A stretch of 64,000 nt of DNA from CANIGN01 sp041391385 (lineage in GTDB: Bacteria > Bdellovibrionota > UBA2428): the NCBI GenBank assembly GCA_041391385.1, contig JAWKOD010000005.1, forward strand, positions 248,001-312,000, written 5' to 3'. Below are positions 24,981-34,342 of this stretch, one piece after another. The position numbers were made by a program, and so were the translations under genes. The notes beneath the pieces are model-generated. The model was not told the DNA's origin, searched no databases, and saw nothing but the letters and a program-made list of their open reading frames with translations. Each line of letters opens with the position of its first letter. The stretch's first letter is position 1.

Positions 24981-26401
24981 ATGGCCAAGTCGACTCTCTA
25001 TTATGTATTTGCGGACCAGAGCTGGCCTGCTGAGAGTCTCACGACAATTTTACCCACACGTTCTTCCTTGGGGCTTTGGATTCAGGGACGTGGTTGGTTG
25101 ATGACTCCCAATAACGGTTCCTCTTTTGAAGGTCGTTCCGTTGAATCTCCAAAGTTAGCGGTTGAAGAATGTAAGTTGCCTGAACCTGGTGAGCGCAGTG
25201 TTGTTGCCATTTTGGGTTTTGAAAATGTAGAAATTGCAGATGAAGTAGAAGCTGCATTAAAGCAGCGCAATTCTAAACTTCAGGTATTACGATTAGGTGC
25301 AAAAAGCTCGAGAGTTGCTGCGAAGAAAATAAAAAGAAGTGTCGCGTGGAAAGACCTCATGGAAGAGGGGTTTGCACATGAACTTGAACTCTTGGCGATT
25401 CAATCTAAAATTGTAGGACTTCAAAGTGTTCTGCAAGATTCAGATGAAGTTGCTATCTTGCTTCAGGATGATCCCGATCCCGACGGCTTAGCTGGAGCTT
25501 TGGCTTTAAGGAAAATTTTGGGTCGTAATGCTCAAACTGCACCGATTGTGTCCTTTGGTCGTATTTCGCGCCCTGAGAACCTGGCAATGGTGAGACTTTT
25601 AGAGATTGAGATTGAGCGAGTTACAGAGAAAACAATTAAAAATTACGACAAGGTTGTTTTTGTAGACTGCCAGCCCTCATTTTTTAAAGATAGAGAAGTA
25701 CAGTGTGATGTGGTGATAGACCATCATCCACGTGTTGATACTCCTGCGTTAGAGGCTTGTGATTGGGTCGAAATCGATGAAGAGTTGGGTTCGATATCTA
25801 CTCTCTTTACATTGTATCTCGAGGCAGCAGGTGTTGAAATTAGTCAGCGCCTTGCAACAGCTCTTCACTATGGCATTAAGTCCGATACGCTCTTTTTTAA
25901 TCGAGGTGTGTCTGAGCGCGATTTAGAAGCTTATGTTTCTCTTTATCCTCGTGTGAATGCTGCATTGATGCGTAAGATTGAAAGACCAGAGCTTCCGCTG
26001 GAATACATCGATAATTTAAGACGCGCTCTTAAAGATTTTAAAACAAAAATGGAGTGGGAGTTTTAGTGCTTCCTGAAGTTGGCAGTGAGGATTGGATTCC
26101 TCAAGCAGCTGATTTCGTTTCTCAAATTGAGGGCGTGCAAGTGGCAGCCGCCGCGGGTGTTGTTGATGGAAACATCGTCATTTCTGGTCGCAATTGGGAA
26201 AGTGATTTAAATTGCGGAGAAATCTTTAAAGAGAATTTCGATAAGCTTGGCTCTGCAGGAGGCCACAAGAGTATGGCAAAGGCGGTTATTCCTGAGGATA
26301 ACTGGCTTGATCATTTTGGCGCAAAGTCGCTCACCGCTACAAAGGCAAAGCTCCTCATTCAAAAGATCATAGTTAAAGGCGTCGCAAAACAAAGCGCTTA
26401 G
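24981..26401 (+). CDS. DHH-family phosphoesterase (NrnA-like), one frameshift as read
   Basis: The DHH core is clear: QDDPDPDGLAGALALRKIL (family HxNPDGDAxGS, here with Asp in place of the usual His), VDCQ, and VVIDHHPRVD. After a run of five A (26045-26049) the frame changes and the DHHA1 part follows, with GNIVISGRNWE and the RNA/nucleotide-binding GSAGGHKSMA. One added A gives a single ~473-residue protein. About 150 residues precede the DHH domain and are not part of NrnA (usually ~320 residues); VVAILGFENVEIADEVEAALKQR could be a small Rossmann-like domain. Likely substrate: short oligoribonucleotides or cyclic-dinucleotide products, which is family inference. Confidence 0.75.
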
Positions 26402-26533
26402 CTTTACTTCGCTCGCTTAGGTTGAATTACAGTTAGAGAATTACCGACATTTGTTGAAGGTGATGGAGTTCTTGCAACTCAGATCAAGGCAGCTGCTATT
26501 ACTTGTACGGCAAACTACTAAGACTTTTTTGAG

Positions 26534-27078
26534 TTAAGGTCTGTAGAGGTTGTTTAAACTTGATACTCTCTCTACAGACCAATCGTTTTTAACTTCGAGT
26601 ATGGGTTCATTAAAAGTTAATGTTTTTCCTCCTCGTATAACTTCCACTGGAAGTGATTTTTTTCCTGTGGTCCATAAAGAAAAAATGTTTTTTCGAATTG
26701 CATAGTTTGATGTAATTGCTTGCCCGTTAACTTTTGTAACTAGGTCGCCAACCGCAAAAAAAGTAGGGGCTTTGGCGTTCGTGTCTTCTACTTCTTCAGC
26801 AAGAGTATTCTCAAGAACCCTAGGCTTGGCAGTAAAAGTAATGTTAATAGCTGGCATGAGCGCTTTATCAAAACAAAGCCCTAACACTTTTGTGATTTGG
26901 TTTTGTCCTTCGGCTTTTACTAGAACTTCGCCAGAAATATCGAAATAAGGTTTGTTGATTCCTTTGCAGGCCTTGGCTGCAGCAATGACGAGATGACGAC
27001 GTCTAAATTTGCGATCTTCAGTGTGAAAAAAAGGGGGAAATTTTCTTAAACATCTTCATTGAGGTAATGAGTTAACAT
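26534..27078 (-). CDS. PDZ-domain protein, one frameshift as read
   Basis: The C-terminal ~70 residues form a PDZ-like domain (GDLVTKVNGQAITSNYAIR ... LPVEVIRGGKTLTF), a fold that binds protein C-termini. As read, no good start exists in frame. Reading upstream, ATG 27078 begins MLTHYLNEDV and hits a stop at once; adding one T at the TTT (27048-27050, minus strand) joins it to LRKFPPFFHTEDRKFRRRH and on to the PDZ part, giving 181 residues. The ATG is four bases after the stop of the M32 carboxypeptidase gene, so the two are probably an operon. There is no signal peptide. Confidence 0.55.
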
Positions 27079-27082
27079 GTCT

Positions 27083-28549
27083 TTAGCCAAATTTGCTATC
27101 AAAATAGTTTAAGAGTGCCTTCTCTGAGACTTTGCGGCCAATTATTTTGTGCATACATTCAGGAGAGTCGTAGTGGAAGGCAAGGGGATAAACTTTTTGC
27201 GCCATGAAATCTCTTACGAATTTTAACTCGCCCTTGCGGACTCTATCTTCCCAGTCAGGGTGAGTTTTTTTAAATTCAGCAAAGAGCTCAGCAGAGAACA
27301 TATTTCCAAGACTGTAGCTTGGAAAATATCCAAAAGCGCCAGAGTACCAATGTGTATCTTGAAGACAGCCCAAGGAGTCTTTTTCAACGGTGAGCCCCAT
27401 GAGTTCTTTGAACCGAGAGTTCCAGCGCTCAGGGAGATCTTTCACTTCAAGTTTTCCCTCCATCAGATCGCGCTCGATTTCAAATCGAAGCATGATGTGG
27501 AGGTTGTAGGTAACCTCGTCGGAGTCGACACGTATAAAACCAATCTTAAGAGGATTAAGTGCGTTGAATAAATTCTCGGAGCCTGTCTCAAGTTTGCTTG
27601 CAATTGAATCGCAAAAGGCTTGGCTTCTTCCGATAATGTTTTCGATAAAACGGCTTTGTGATTCGTGCACGCCCATGGAGCAGTGCTTGCCGCTGGGTTC
27701 ATAAATCGTTTCTGCAGGGAGTCCTTGCTCGTAAAGCGCGTGCCCCACTTCGTGAAGAGTGCTTAGAAGATCTTCGAGAGGATCTTGAGATTCTTTTCTT
27801 ACGGTAATGCGCACATCTCCAGGGTATCCACCGCTAAAGGGGTGGGCGCTGCTATCGAGTCGACCGTGATTAAAATCAAAGCCAATAGTGCGCATAAGAG
27901 CTTCGCAGAAATCACGGTTAATAAGTTGTGTGTTGATAGGCTTAAGTTCGGCGCGCTTTTTGGTGTTTTCTATGTACTGTGGAAGTTTCTTTTTTGTTTC
28001 TTCGCAAAGATCAGAAAGTAGAGTCTGCATCTCAGCAAGAGGCATTCCGGGCTCATATTGATCAAAGGAAATTTCGTAAAGGGATTTGTCGGCATAGAGT
28101 TCTTTAAGTGCTGGATTGGCTTTGATGCGCTGAAGTTGCTCGCGGCTAAGGTCTACAAGTTCCTTGAGTAAGTCTTTAACTTCAGAAAAATTAGAATTTG
28201 CTTTTGCCGAGCGCCACTTGTGATTGCATTCGCTACTAACGCGAGTGAAGCGATCGAGGAGTTTTGTATCTATAGAGCTACTGACTAGAATTCCTTTTTT
28301 CCAAAGAGCTAGGTTTCTTTTTTCGATAGCGTTTTGAGGTGTGACTTTGTCAGAGAGAATAGTTTCGGTGAAGTTTTTATCATTGACCCAGCTGTGTTCG
28401 AGTTGTGCAGCTAAGGAGAGTTGTTCTTGTCTCAGGCCAATAGAGCCGTCGGGCATATAGGTCTCCATGTCCCAGTGGAGGACTCCTACTGTAGAGCGAA
28501 GGACTTCGATTTTTTTCCAGTGGCGTAGCAATTCAGAGTAATTTTGCAT
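27083..28549 (-). CDS. M32 metallocarboxypeptidase (Taq type)
   Basis: A zinc carboxypeptidase of family M32 that removes C-terminal amino acids from peptides in the cytoplasm. HEVGH at residues 266-270 binds the metal, and the family's MGVHESQSRFIENIIGRS segment follows. Start motif HWDMETYMPDGS (residues 25-36) and the 488-residue length agree with the family. It is probably co-transcribed with the PDZ gene that follows after four bases. In a proteolytic or predatory lifestyle it would serve peptide breakdown, which is inference. Confidence 0.92.
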   Translation of the reverse strand: MQNYSELLRHWKKIEVLRSTVGVLHWDMETYMPDGSIGLRQEQLSLAAQLEHSWVNDKNFTETILSDKVTPQNAIEKRNLALWKKGILVSSSIDTKLLDRFTRVSSECNHKWRSAKANSNFSEVKDLLKELVDLSREQLQRIKANPALKELYADKSLYEISFDQYEPGMPLAEMQTLLSDLCEETKKKLPQYIENTKKRAELKPINTQLINRDFCEALMRTIGFDFNHGRLDSSAHPFSGGYPGDVRITVRKESQDPLEDLLSTLHEVGHALYEQGLPAETIYEPSGKHCSMGVHESQSRFIENIIGRSQAFCDSIASKLETGSENLFNALNPLKIGFIRVDSDEVTYNLHIMLRFEIERDLMEGKLEVKDLPERWNSRFKELMGLTVEKDSLGCLQDTHWYSGAFGYFPSYSLGNMFSAELFAEFKKTHPDWEDRVRKGELKFVRDFMAQKVYPLAFHYDSPECMHKIIGRKVSEKALLNYFDSKFG

Positions 28550-28590
28550 GAAGCAAGCTTAGTCGAAAATTCTTAAACGAGCTAGTTGGC

Positions 28591-29976
28591 TTATTCGCTG
28601 AGATTTAATTCGCGAATATCATGACCAGGTTCTATCGTTTTTAGTTGTCGAGGCCTAAGTGGGAGGTTTTTTAAGTCAAATAATGGGTATTGAAGCCAGG
28701 ATTGAGGGCAGCTTTTGCCTACGGAAACGGCGGGTAATCCACTTTGGTCTAAGTTTGCAAAATACTCTTCAATACTCACTAGACCATCTTTGTTTAAGTC
28801 GAGGCCAGGTATATCTCTATTGTAGAGGTTGACTGTAAGTTCGCCTACAAAGTTTTCAGGCTTGTCGATTTCTCTCTTAAATATTTCTAGTTCAGTTGCT
28901 CTTTGTGCCATGAAGGGTTTTATTTTTTCACGCATACGGTCGCGGTCTTTTTTTTCTGGAAGCATTTCGCTGAGTATTTTTTCAAGCGTTGGACTTTTAG
29001 CATTTGAGGGGTCTCCTTTAAACTCACTAAATTCTAAAGAGACTTGATCTACCCAAGGAGCATAGTTGGGCTTTTCTGAGCTTTTGTTTTGTTTTTTAGC
29101 ATAGGCAATGAAGAATTGATTGACTTCTTCAGCATGAGCAGATTGTAAACAAGCGACTTCTTCTGCACAAATGGCATTGATCCTCTCCTCTTCTTCTTGA
29201 GTAAATAGATTGTATTCGGCTGATTCACTTTCTGCAGGGGCTGCAGCAGCTATGATGTGTTGTGGGTTCTGATTTTTATCGCAAATTGCTCCAGAATGAC
29301 AAGAGTCAGCTAGAACTAAGACATTCTTACCGTTGGCGGCTTTGCTGATTTCTTCATATGTTAAAAAGGAACCTGCACATAAAAAGTTAAATCGAATCAT
29401 GAAGGGGTCCGGCTTTTTGCTAGCAAGTTCTTTTTCTGTTTCTTGAATCCCCTTGCTTTTAATTTTATCTTTTATATCGTTAAAGTAATTGATACAGGGG
29501 TAGGGAATGCTTTCTTTGTTGAGCAGGAGTGCCCATTTCATTCCGATAAATTTTCCATCTTTCAGGATAGGCACAAAACCGCCGTGCGAAGATATTCCCG
29601 CAAAAAGATATTGAACGTTGTCATTTGCTAGAGCTCTTATCCTTTTTAGAATCTCAGTTTTACTTGCGTTTTCTGCGCAAAGATTGGGGATCTCGGAGAT
29701 TCCAAATTCTTTTGCTATATATTGGTAAAAAGCACTGTCAGTTTGAGTTCCTTTGAGTGCTGGAATAATAAGTTTTTTTCCTTTTTTAATGAGCTCAGGA
29801 TCTTGAGTTACTTCAGTGTTGGAATAATCGCATGCGAGAATGAATCCCGATATGTTTTTCCCTTTTTGAGGGCGCGGGCAGACTTCACTTTGTGCGTTTT
29901 GAGCAAAATTAAGTGTTGTAACAAGAAGGAGCATCCTCCGAATAAAAGCCCATCCCACCTTATGATAGAGTATCAT
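28591..29976 (-). CDS. Exported caspase-like (C14-type) protein with EF-hand
   Basis: A probable cysteine peptidase of the caspase/metacaspase fold. The catalytic His lies in GISSHGG (His131 from ATG 29976) and the Cys in ADSCHSG (Asp224, Cys226), the standard DxCHSG motif. Near the C-terminus DLNKDGLVSIEEYF is a well-formed EF-hand calcium loop. The N-terminus has a hydrophobic stretch ending NAQS, so export is likely. The start is uncertain: TTG 30006, ATG 29976 and ATG 29934 are all possible and none has a good ribosome site. Substrates are unknown; calcium control is a reasonable inference from the EF-hand. Confidence 0.78.
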   Translation of the reverse strand: MILYHKVGWAFIRRMLLLVTTLNFAQNAQSEVCPRPQKGKNISGFILACDYSNTEVTQDPELIKKGKKLIIPALKGTQTDSAFYQYIAKEFGISEIPNLCAENASKTEILKRIRALANDNVQYLFAGISSHGGFVPILKDGKFIGMKWALLLNKESIPYPCINYFNDIKDKIKSKGIQETEKELASKKPDPFMIRFNFLCAGSFLTYEEISKAANGKNVLVLADSCHSGAICDKNQNPQHIIAAAAPAESESAEYNLFTQEEEERINAICAEEVACLQSAHAEEVNQFFIAYAKKQNKSSEKPNYAPWVDQVSLEFSEFKGDPSNAKSPTLEKILSEMLPEKKDRDRMREKIKPFMAQRATELEIFKREIDKPENFVGELTVNLYNRDIPGLDLNKDGLVSIEEYFANLDQSGLPAVSVGKSCPQSWLQYPLFDLKNLPLRPRQLKTIEPGHDIRELNLSE

Positions 29977-30029
29977 AAGCAGTTTATGTGTTGGGGGTCT
30001 TAACAAAATTTTAGAGTCTAAGGGGCTCT

Positions 30030-31496
30030 TTATTTGGGTTTATAAAAAGTTTTATAAGGCGCGCTGAATTCCCAGGATGTTTTGGGGCACTCTGCTCCTA
30101 GCCCCGCGAGACCGCGTCCGCCATAGGGGAGGTCGTCAATTCGCACTGAGCTTGTTGCGTTTAAGCTCACACCGCCAAAATCTAAAAGTCGAGCTTTTTT
30201 AAGAGTGCTTTCTTCTTGTGAAAATACGGCACATTGGAGCCTGTGCGAGAGCTTGTTGGCAAAACTTTGGAACTCTGCAAAGTCTTTAACTTTTTGAAGG
30301 CAAAGAACAGGAGCAAATATCTCCTCAGTTAAAAGTTCTTCGTTAGCTTTTTCAACAAGTGTGGGTGCTACAAAGTTTGGAATATCAAGTTGCACTGTAC
30401 GATGTAAAGTTGCTCCCGCCTTTTCTGCTTTTTTGAGTGACTTTTCAATTCTCTCCTGAGCAGCTTCGTCGATAACACTAGAGCATAAAGTGTTTTCATC
30501 CCAAGTTTTACCAATTTTAAAAGATTTTGTTTCTTCTATGAGTATCTTTTTGGCTTCTTCAAAAATATCTTCATGAATGTGCACGCTTTGAGTAGATATG
30601 CAGCTTTGACCTGCAAATGAGTAAGCACTTGCAAGAATAGACTTGAGAGCTTTACGAAGCTCGTCTCCTTTTATATTTTCAACATAGGTGGGGGCTGAAC
30701 CTCCAAGTTCTAAAATGCTAGGGCCTCGGAATTTCTTTTGAAGCTCCCATCCAACAGCGGCTGATCCTGTAAAGCTAATGGCTTCAATTCTTGAATCCTT
30801 CAGCACTTCCCAAAAGCATTCGTTCGTCATGGGGAGATACGCTATGAGCCCTGCGGGGACTTTTGCTGCGTGAAGAATGTCAATGAGCGCAAGACCGGAG
30901 AGTTGTCCTTTTTGGGAAGGTCTCCAGATCATGGGGGCTCCAGCAAGGAGTGCGGGGGCAATTTTGTGAAGGCTTAAGTTGAGGGGGAAGTTAAAAGGGG
31001 TAATTCCAAATATGAGTCTTCTGGGTTGGGGTGAGCTTTCACCACTTAGCTGTGTATTTACCTGTGTGCCAAGAGTGGCTTTCATAAGGGGTGGGTCTTT
31101 GAGAAGCTCACGGCCCAAATCAATGCTGCCTTGAAGGGTGAGGAGACAACGCTCGCATTCGGCTTTTGCTAGAGAAAGTGGCTTGTGAACCTCCATAGAA
31201 AGTATTTGCGCTAAGTTGTTGAAATTTTTAGAGAACTCAACTTTGACCCTTTCGAGGCACTCGACTCGTTCGCTGAGTGGAAAGAATCCACCCAAAATTT
31301 GCTCGTGTGTAATGCTCATTCCTTCAAGGCTTTGCTCAATAATCTTTAAGTCCTCTGTTGAAGTGCTGAGTTGGCTGAGCTCCCAGCTCTCATAGTTTTC
31401 AAGAAGCGGATTCCAGAGTTTTTTTAAATAATAGCTCTGAGCTCCTGAGAGGCTCATAAAATGACCAAGGGTGTAGATTCCTAAGCGTCTTGCCAT
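30030..31496 (-). CDS. NAD(P)-dependent aldehyde dehydrogenase
   Basis: Oxidises an aldehyde to its acid. The 488-residue protein has the ALDH cofactor segment TPFNFPLNLSLHKIAPALLAG, FTGSAAVGW, the general base in ELGGSAP (Glu263) and the nucleophile in AGQSCIST (Cys299). The first ~75 residues, including FMSLSGAQSYYLKKLWNP, are not typical of the family and may be an added segment. The substrate cannot be told; the overall pattern is closest to broad-range or succinate-semialdehyde-type enzymes. Confidence 0.88.
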   Translation of the reverse strand: MARRLGIYTLGHFMSLSGAQSYYLKKLWNPLLENYESWELSQLSTSTEDLKIIEQSLEGMSITHEQILGGFFPLSERVECLERVKVEFSKNFNNLAQILSMEVHKPLSLAKAECERCLLTLQGSIDLGRELLKDPPLMKATLGTQVNTQLSGESSPQPRRLIFGITPFNFPLNLSLHKIAPALLAGAPMIWRPSQKGQLSGLALIDILHAAKVPAGLIAYLPMTNECFWEVLKDSRIEAISFTGSAAVGWELQKKFRGPSILELGGSAPTYVENIKGDELRKALKSILASAYSFAGQSCISTQSVHIHEDIFEEAKKILIEETKSFKIGKTWDENTLCSSVIDEAAQERIEKSLKKAEKAGATLHRTVQLDIPNFVAPTLVEKANEELLTEEIFAPVLCLQKVKDFAEFQSFANKLSHRLQCAVFSQEESTLKKARLLDFGGVSLNATSSVRIDDLPYGGRGLAGLGAECPKTSWEFSAPYKTFYKPK

Positions 31497-31640
31497 ACGA
31501 TGGATATAAGCCTTAGTGAGCGCTCATTACAAACAATAGATCCCTGCTCCTTGGCTAGATGTTTAATCAAAAATGACCCCGGGACTTATACTCCTAGATA
31601 AATAGGCGATATCGCGATAAAATACACCTTAGGCCAATTC

Positions 31641-32522
31641 ATGCTAGCACCCGATACTCTCGAGAAAACTCTCGAATCACTTACAGCGTTTTTGAAAAAA
31701 GTAGAGGACCCTTCTAAAGATGATTGGGACCCTATTGAGCTTGGGATGTGGGTTGCGAAACTTGAGTACCCCGCTCTTGATGTGCAGGCACAGGTAAAAA
31801 TATTTCAGGAAACTTTAAAATCTGCCTTGGCGGAATTTCCTAAAAACGCGAGTGTTCGCGAAAAGTCGAAGTTTTTACTTACCATCTATAGAGAAATTTT
31901 AGGCTTTCAGGGCGATACAACAAATTATTACAACGTTAAGAACTCCTTTATGAACGATGTTCTCGTTCGCCGTAAGGGAATTCCTATTACGTTAAGTCTC
32001 GTATTTATGCAGCTTTGCCGTTCTGTTGAATTGAAAGCCGCAGGGATTAGTTTTCCCGGACATTTTTTAGTGAAGGTTTTGGATCAAGATAAAGAAAAAG
32101 ATCACAACGAAGAATGGTTTGTGGATACTTTTGATGGCGCAAAGATCTTAAGTCTTGAAGAGTGCAAAGAGCGCTTAGAAACTTGGACAAAGGGCATGAT
32201 ACCATTTGGTCCAGAAGCTCTTAAAGTTGCTCACCCGCGTGAAATTATTTCGCGTATGTTGAGAAACTTGCGAGCCATTTATTTTGAAAAAGAAGATCTG
32301 ACTCGTTTGTACTGGGTGTTGACTGCTCTTGCTGAGCTTTGTCCCCAGGAACGAGTTGAGTCACTTCGTGAGAGAGCTTTTTTGTTTGCACGTATGGGGC
32401 GCTACCGCGCAGCTATACAAGACTTGCGAACAGTGATTAAGTCTTCTTCAAGTTTGCACAATCGGGATCACCTCGAAAAAATTCTCAGATACTTTGAACT
32501 TCAAAAAGAAGTGACAAACTAA
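31641..32522 (+). CDS. SirB1-type transglutaminase-like protein with TPR-like tail
   Basis: The 293-residue protein has the SirB1 core: NSFMNDVLVRRKGIPITLSLVFMQLC followed by GISFPGHFLVKV, where the family keeps a transglutaminase-like His. The last ~90 residues look like a tetratricopeptide pair (LYWVLTALAELCPQERVESLRERAFLFARMGRYRAAIQDL). SirB1 proteins are widespread and uncharacterised. In the divergent spacer, GCGATATCGC (31606-31615) overlaps TATCGCGATA, a palindromic stretch that could be an operator for this gene. Confidence 0.8.
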   Translation: MLAPDTLEKTLESLTAFLKKVEDPSKDDWDPIELGMWVAKLEYPALDVQAQVKIFQETLKSALAEFPKNASVREKSKFLLTIYREILGFQGDTTNYYNVKNSFMNDVLVRRKGIPITLSLVFMQLCRSVELKAAGISFPGHFLVKVLDQDKEKDHNEEWFVDTFDGAKILSLEECKERLETWTKGMIPFGPEALKVAHPREIISRMLRNLRAIYFEKEDLTRLYWVLTALAELCPQERVESLRERAFLFARMGRYRAAIQDLRTVIKSSSSLHNRDHLEKILRYFELQKEVTN

Positions 32523-32635
32523 TAAGTTTTATTCTTTAATAAATTCGCTAAAAGAGAGCATTTAGATTTTTTAAGACGCATTTCTATGGCGTGAGCGAAT
32601 CTCGCTTGTTATGCATGTGGTCAAGGAGATCGTTT

Positions 32636-33295
32636 ATGTTTAAAAAAATATTCCTCTTGTCTTTTGTGTGTGCAGTTACTCTTTCCGCTTCAGAGCTTAG
32701 AAGTAAAGAAGCAAAAGAAGTTTTTTGTAAAGAAGTTAAAAATCAGTTTGGAGATTTGGCTGGGCGCGAAGAGCTTTGCTTGTCGGCTGTTGTTAGCGTT
32801 AATGATAGTGAGAATACTTCAGTTAAAATTGGCGATGATAAAGTTCTTACTTCATTAAGCGTTCAGACCACTCTCAATGAGTTAAGTGTGAAAGGTAAAA
32901 TCTTACGTCGACTCGTCGTGAATGAAGATGGTTCTGTTAAACCTGCTGGATGGGCTTCAGCTATTGTTTATGATTCAAGCCTCAGTGCTCTTGGGCTTAT
33001 TTTAAACTCATGGACAACCTCAGATAACGTTTCTGAACTTGAAAGCATCGGAGAAGGACATCAAGCGCTTAAGAAATTTGTTAAAGATAATTTAGACCCA
33101 GATGCAGATGAGTCTTATGCGACTTATTACGAGATCCGCGAAAGCACCTCGTCTACCAAAGTTGTAGGTTACATCATAACTATTTGGTCCGAGAACGAAG
33201 AGGAAGATATTAAGTCGTTGAGTACAAGCAAATTTGATCTTTCCGAAAAACAAGTAGGCGAGACATCAGAGGAGTCTTGGGGTTATAACGAATAG
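32636..33295 (+). CDS. Exported protein of unknown function, 219 aa
   Basis: ATG 32636 follows an AAGGAG ribosome site and gives a signal peptide MFKKIFLLSFVCAVTLSASE; an earlier in-frame ATG at 32591 would put a basic segment in front. The mature protein is acidic with three cysteines at the start. Its C-terminal ATYYEIRESTSSTKVVGYII resembles EYYVVRDPDSNKVIGYIG in the exported protein at 9325-10125, so the two may share a fold. It is followed six bases later by a DUF3817 gene. Function unknown. Confidence 0.7.
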   Translation: MFKKIFLLSFVCAVTLSASELRSKEAKEVFCKEVKNQFGDLAGREELCLSAVVSVNDSENTSVKIGDDKVLTSLSVQTTLNELSVKGKILRRLVVNEDGSVKPAGWASAIVYDSSLSALGLILNSWTTSDNVSELESIGEGHQALKKFVKDNLDPDADESYATYYEIRESTSSTKVVGYIITIWSENEEEDIKSLSTSKFDLSEKQVGETSEESWGYNE

Positions 33296-33301
33296 TTAGA
33301 G

Positions 33302-33586
33302 ATGCTTAAGATTTTTAGAATTGTAGCCTTCCTCGAAGGCCTATCTTTTTTGTTACTTCTTTTTGTGGGGGTGCCTGTTAAGTATTTAATGGGCAACCCT
33401 GTTCTAGTTAAAGCATTGGGAATGCCTCATGGGCTTTTGTTTGTGGGCTACGTTGTTCTAGCTGTGAATCTTTACGTAGAATTTGATTGGCCCAAAAAGA
33501 AGCTCGGGTGGGCATTGTTAGCGTCGATCCTTCCGTTTGGGACTTTTGTTTTTGACAGAAAGTATTTGGCCCACCCTAAGGGGTAA
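33302..33586 (+). CDS. DUF3817 family membrane protein
   Basis: A 94-residue protein with three membrane helices. FRIVAFLEGLSFLLLLFVGVP at the N-terminus and MGNPVLVKALGMPHGLLFVGY in the middle are the DUF3817 pattern; members are small inner-membrane proteins of unknown role. Its end overlaps the convergent TSUP permease gene by 11 bases. Confidence 0.82.
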   Translation: MLKIFRIVAFLEGLSFLLLLFVGVPVKYLMGNPVLVKALGMPHGLLFVGYVVLAVNLYVEFDWPKKKLGWALLASILPFGTFVFDRKYLAHPKG

Positions 33587-34316
33587 TTAATTTTCGAACG
33601 AGGCTTAACATCAAAATGATTACGACGACTACGAGAGTAGGACGTACGAGTTTGAGCGTGTGTTTGCTGGCGGCTTTACTTCCTATAAACGCACCCACAA
33701 TCATGGCAGTTCCTGTGATGAGACCTAATCTCCAGTGAACATATCCTCCGATTGCAAAACTAACGAGTGAGGTGCCTGCTGAAAAGGTATTTGCTAATTT
33801 GGAAAGAGTCAGTGCGTGGAGAAGGGGAAGTTTAGCTACGAGCAATAGGGCTAAGAGCATAAAGGTGCCACCACCTGGGCCAAATCCGCCGTCATAAATC
33901 CCCACAAGAAAAGCACTCGCAAAAGCCGCGAGGCTTAAGTTTTTGTGAAAGCGAAGACGTTCTTTAATGAGTAAGTCTTTTTGCAAGATAACCCACAAAA
34001 TAAGAGGACTCATTACAAGTAATACCCAAGTAAAATATTCGCTCGGAATGTGAGGTGTGATCTTAGATCCCGTCCAACTACCGGCTGCTACAGTAAGGCA
34101 AAAAGAAAGACCTTCTTTTAAGTTCGTTTTGTGAGCGCGCTGATAAATAAGAAAAGCTGTTAGGGCTCCAAGGCCCCCAATTATTTTGTTTGTCCCCACT
34201 GCGTGTGCGGGATCAATCAACTCAAGTGTTAGATAGGGAAGCGTAATGAGCCCGCCACCACCAGCAATTGAATCAATGAGGCCTGCGATGAGACCTACAA
34301 GAAGAGCCGTGAGCAT
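33576..34316 (-). CDS. TSUP (TauE/SafE) family permease
   Basis: A 246-residue polytopic permease of the sulfite/sulfonate-exporter superfamily. The two family repeats are visible: LIDSIAGGGGLITLPYL near residue 12-28 and DGGFGPGGGTFMLLALL near residue 140, each the start of a pseudo-symmetric half. Members move sulfite, sulfonates or related organic anions; the substrate here is unknown. No sulfur-metabolism gene is nearby. Confidence 0.88.
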   Translation of the reverse strand: MLTALLVGLIAGLIDSIAGGGGLITLPYLTLELIDPAHAVGTNKIIGGLGALTAFLIYQRAHKTNLKEGLSFCLTVAAGSWTGSKITPHIPSEYFTWVLLVMSPLILWVILQKDLLIKERLRFHKNLSLAAFASAFLVGIYDGGFGPGGGTFMLLALLLVAKLPLLHALTLSKLANTFSAGTSLVSFAIGGYVHWRLGLITGTAMIVGAFIGSKAASKHTLKLVRPTLVVVVIILMLSLVRKLITP

Positions 34317-34342
34317 ATAGAGGTGTTGCTTTCAGTTAATCG

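Noticed and set aside
26402..26533. Short frame with VRELPTFVEGDGVLATQIK downstream of the DHH gene
   Set aside because: Only about 30 codons between stops, no start and no ribosome site. It could be a remnant but cannot be supported as a gene.
31497..31640. tRNA or small RNA gene in the divergent spacer before the SirB1 gene
   Set aside because: No cloverleaf or conserved tRNA positions; only a short palindrome near 31606-31619.
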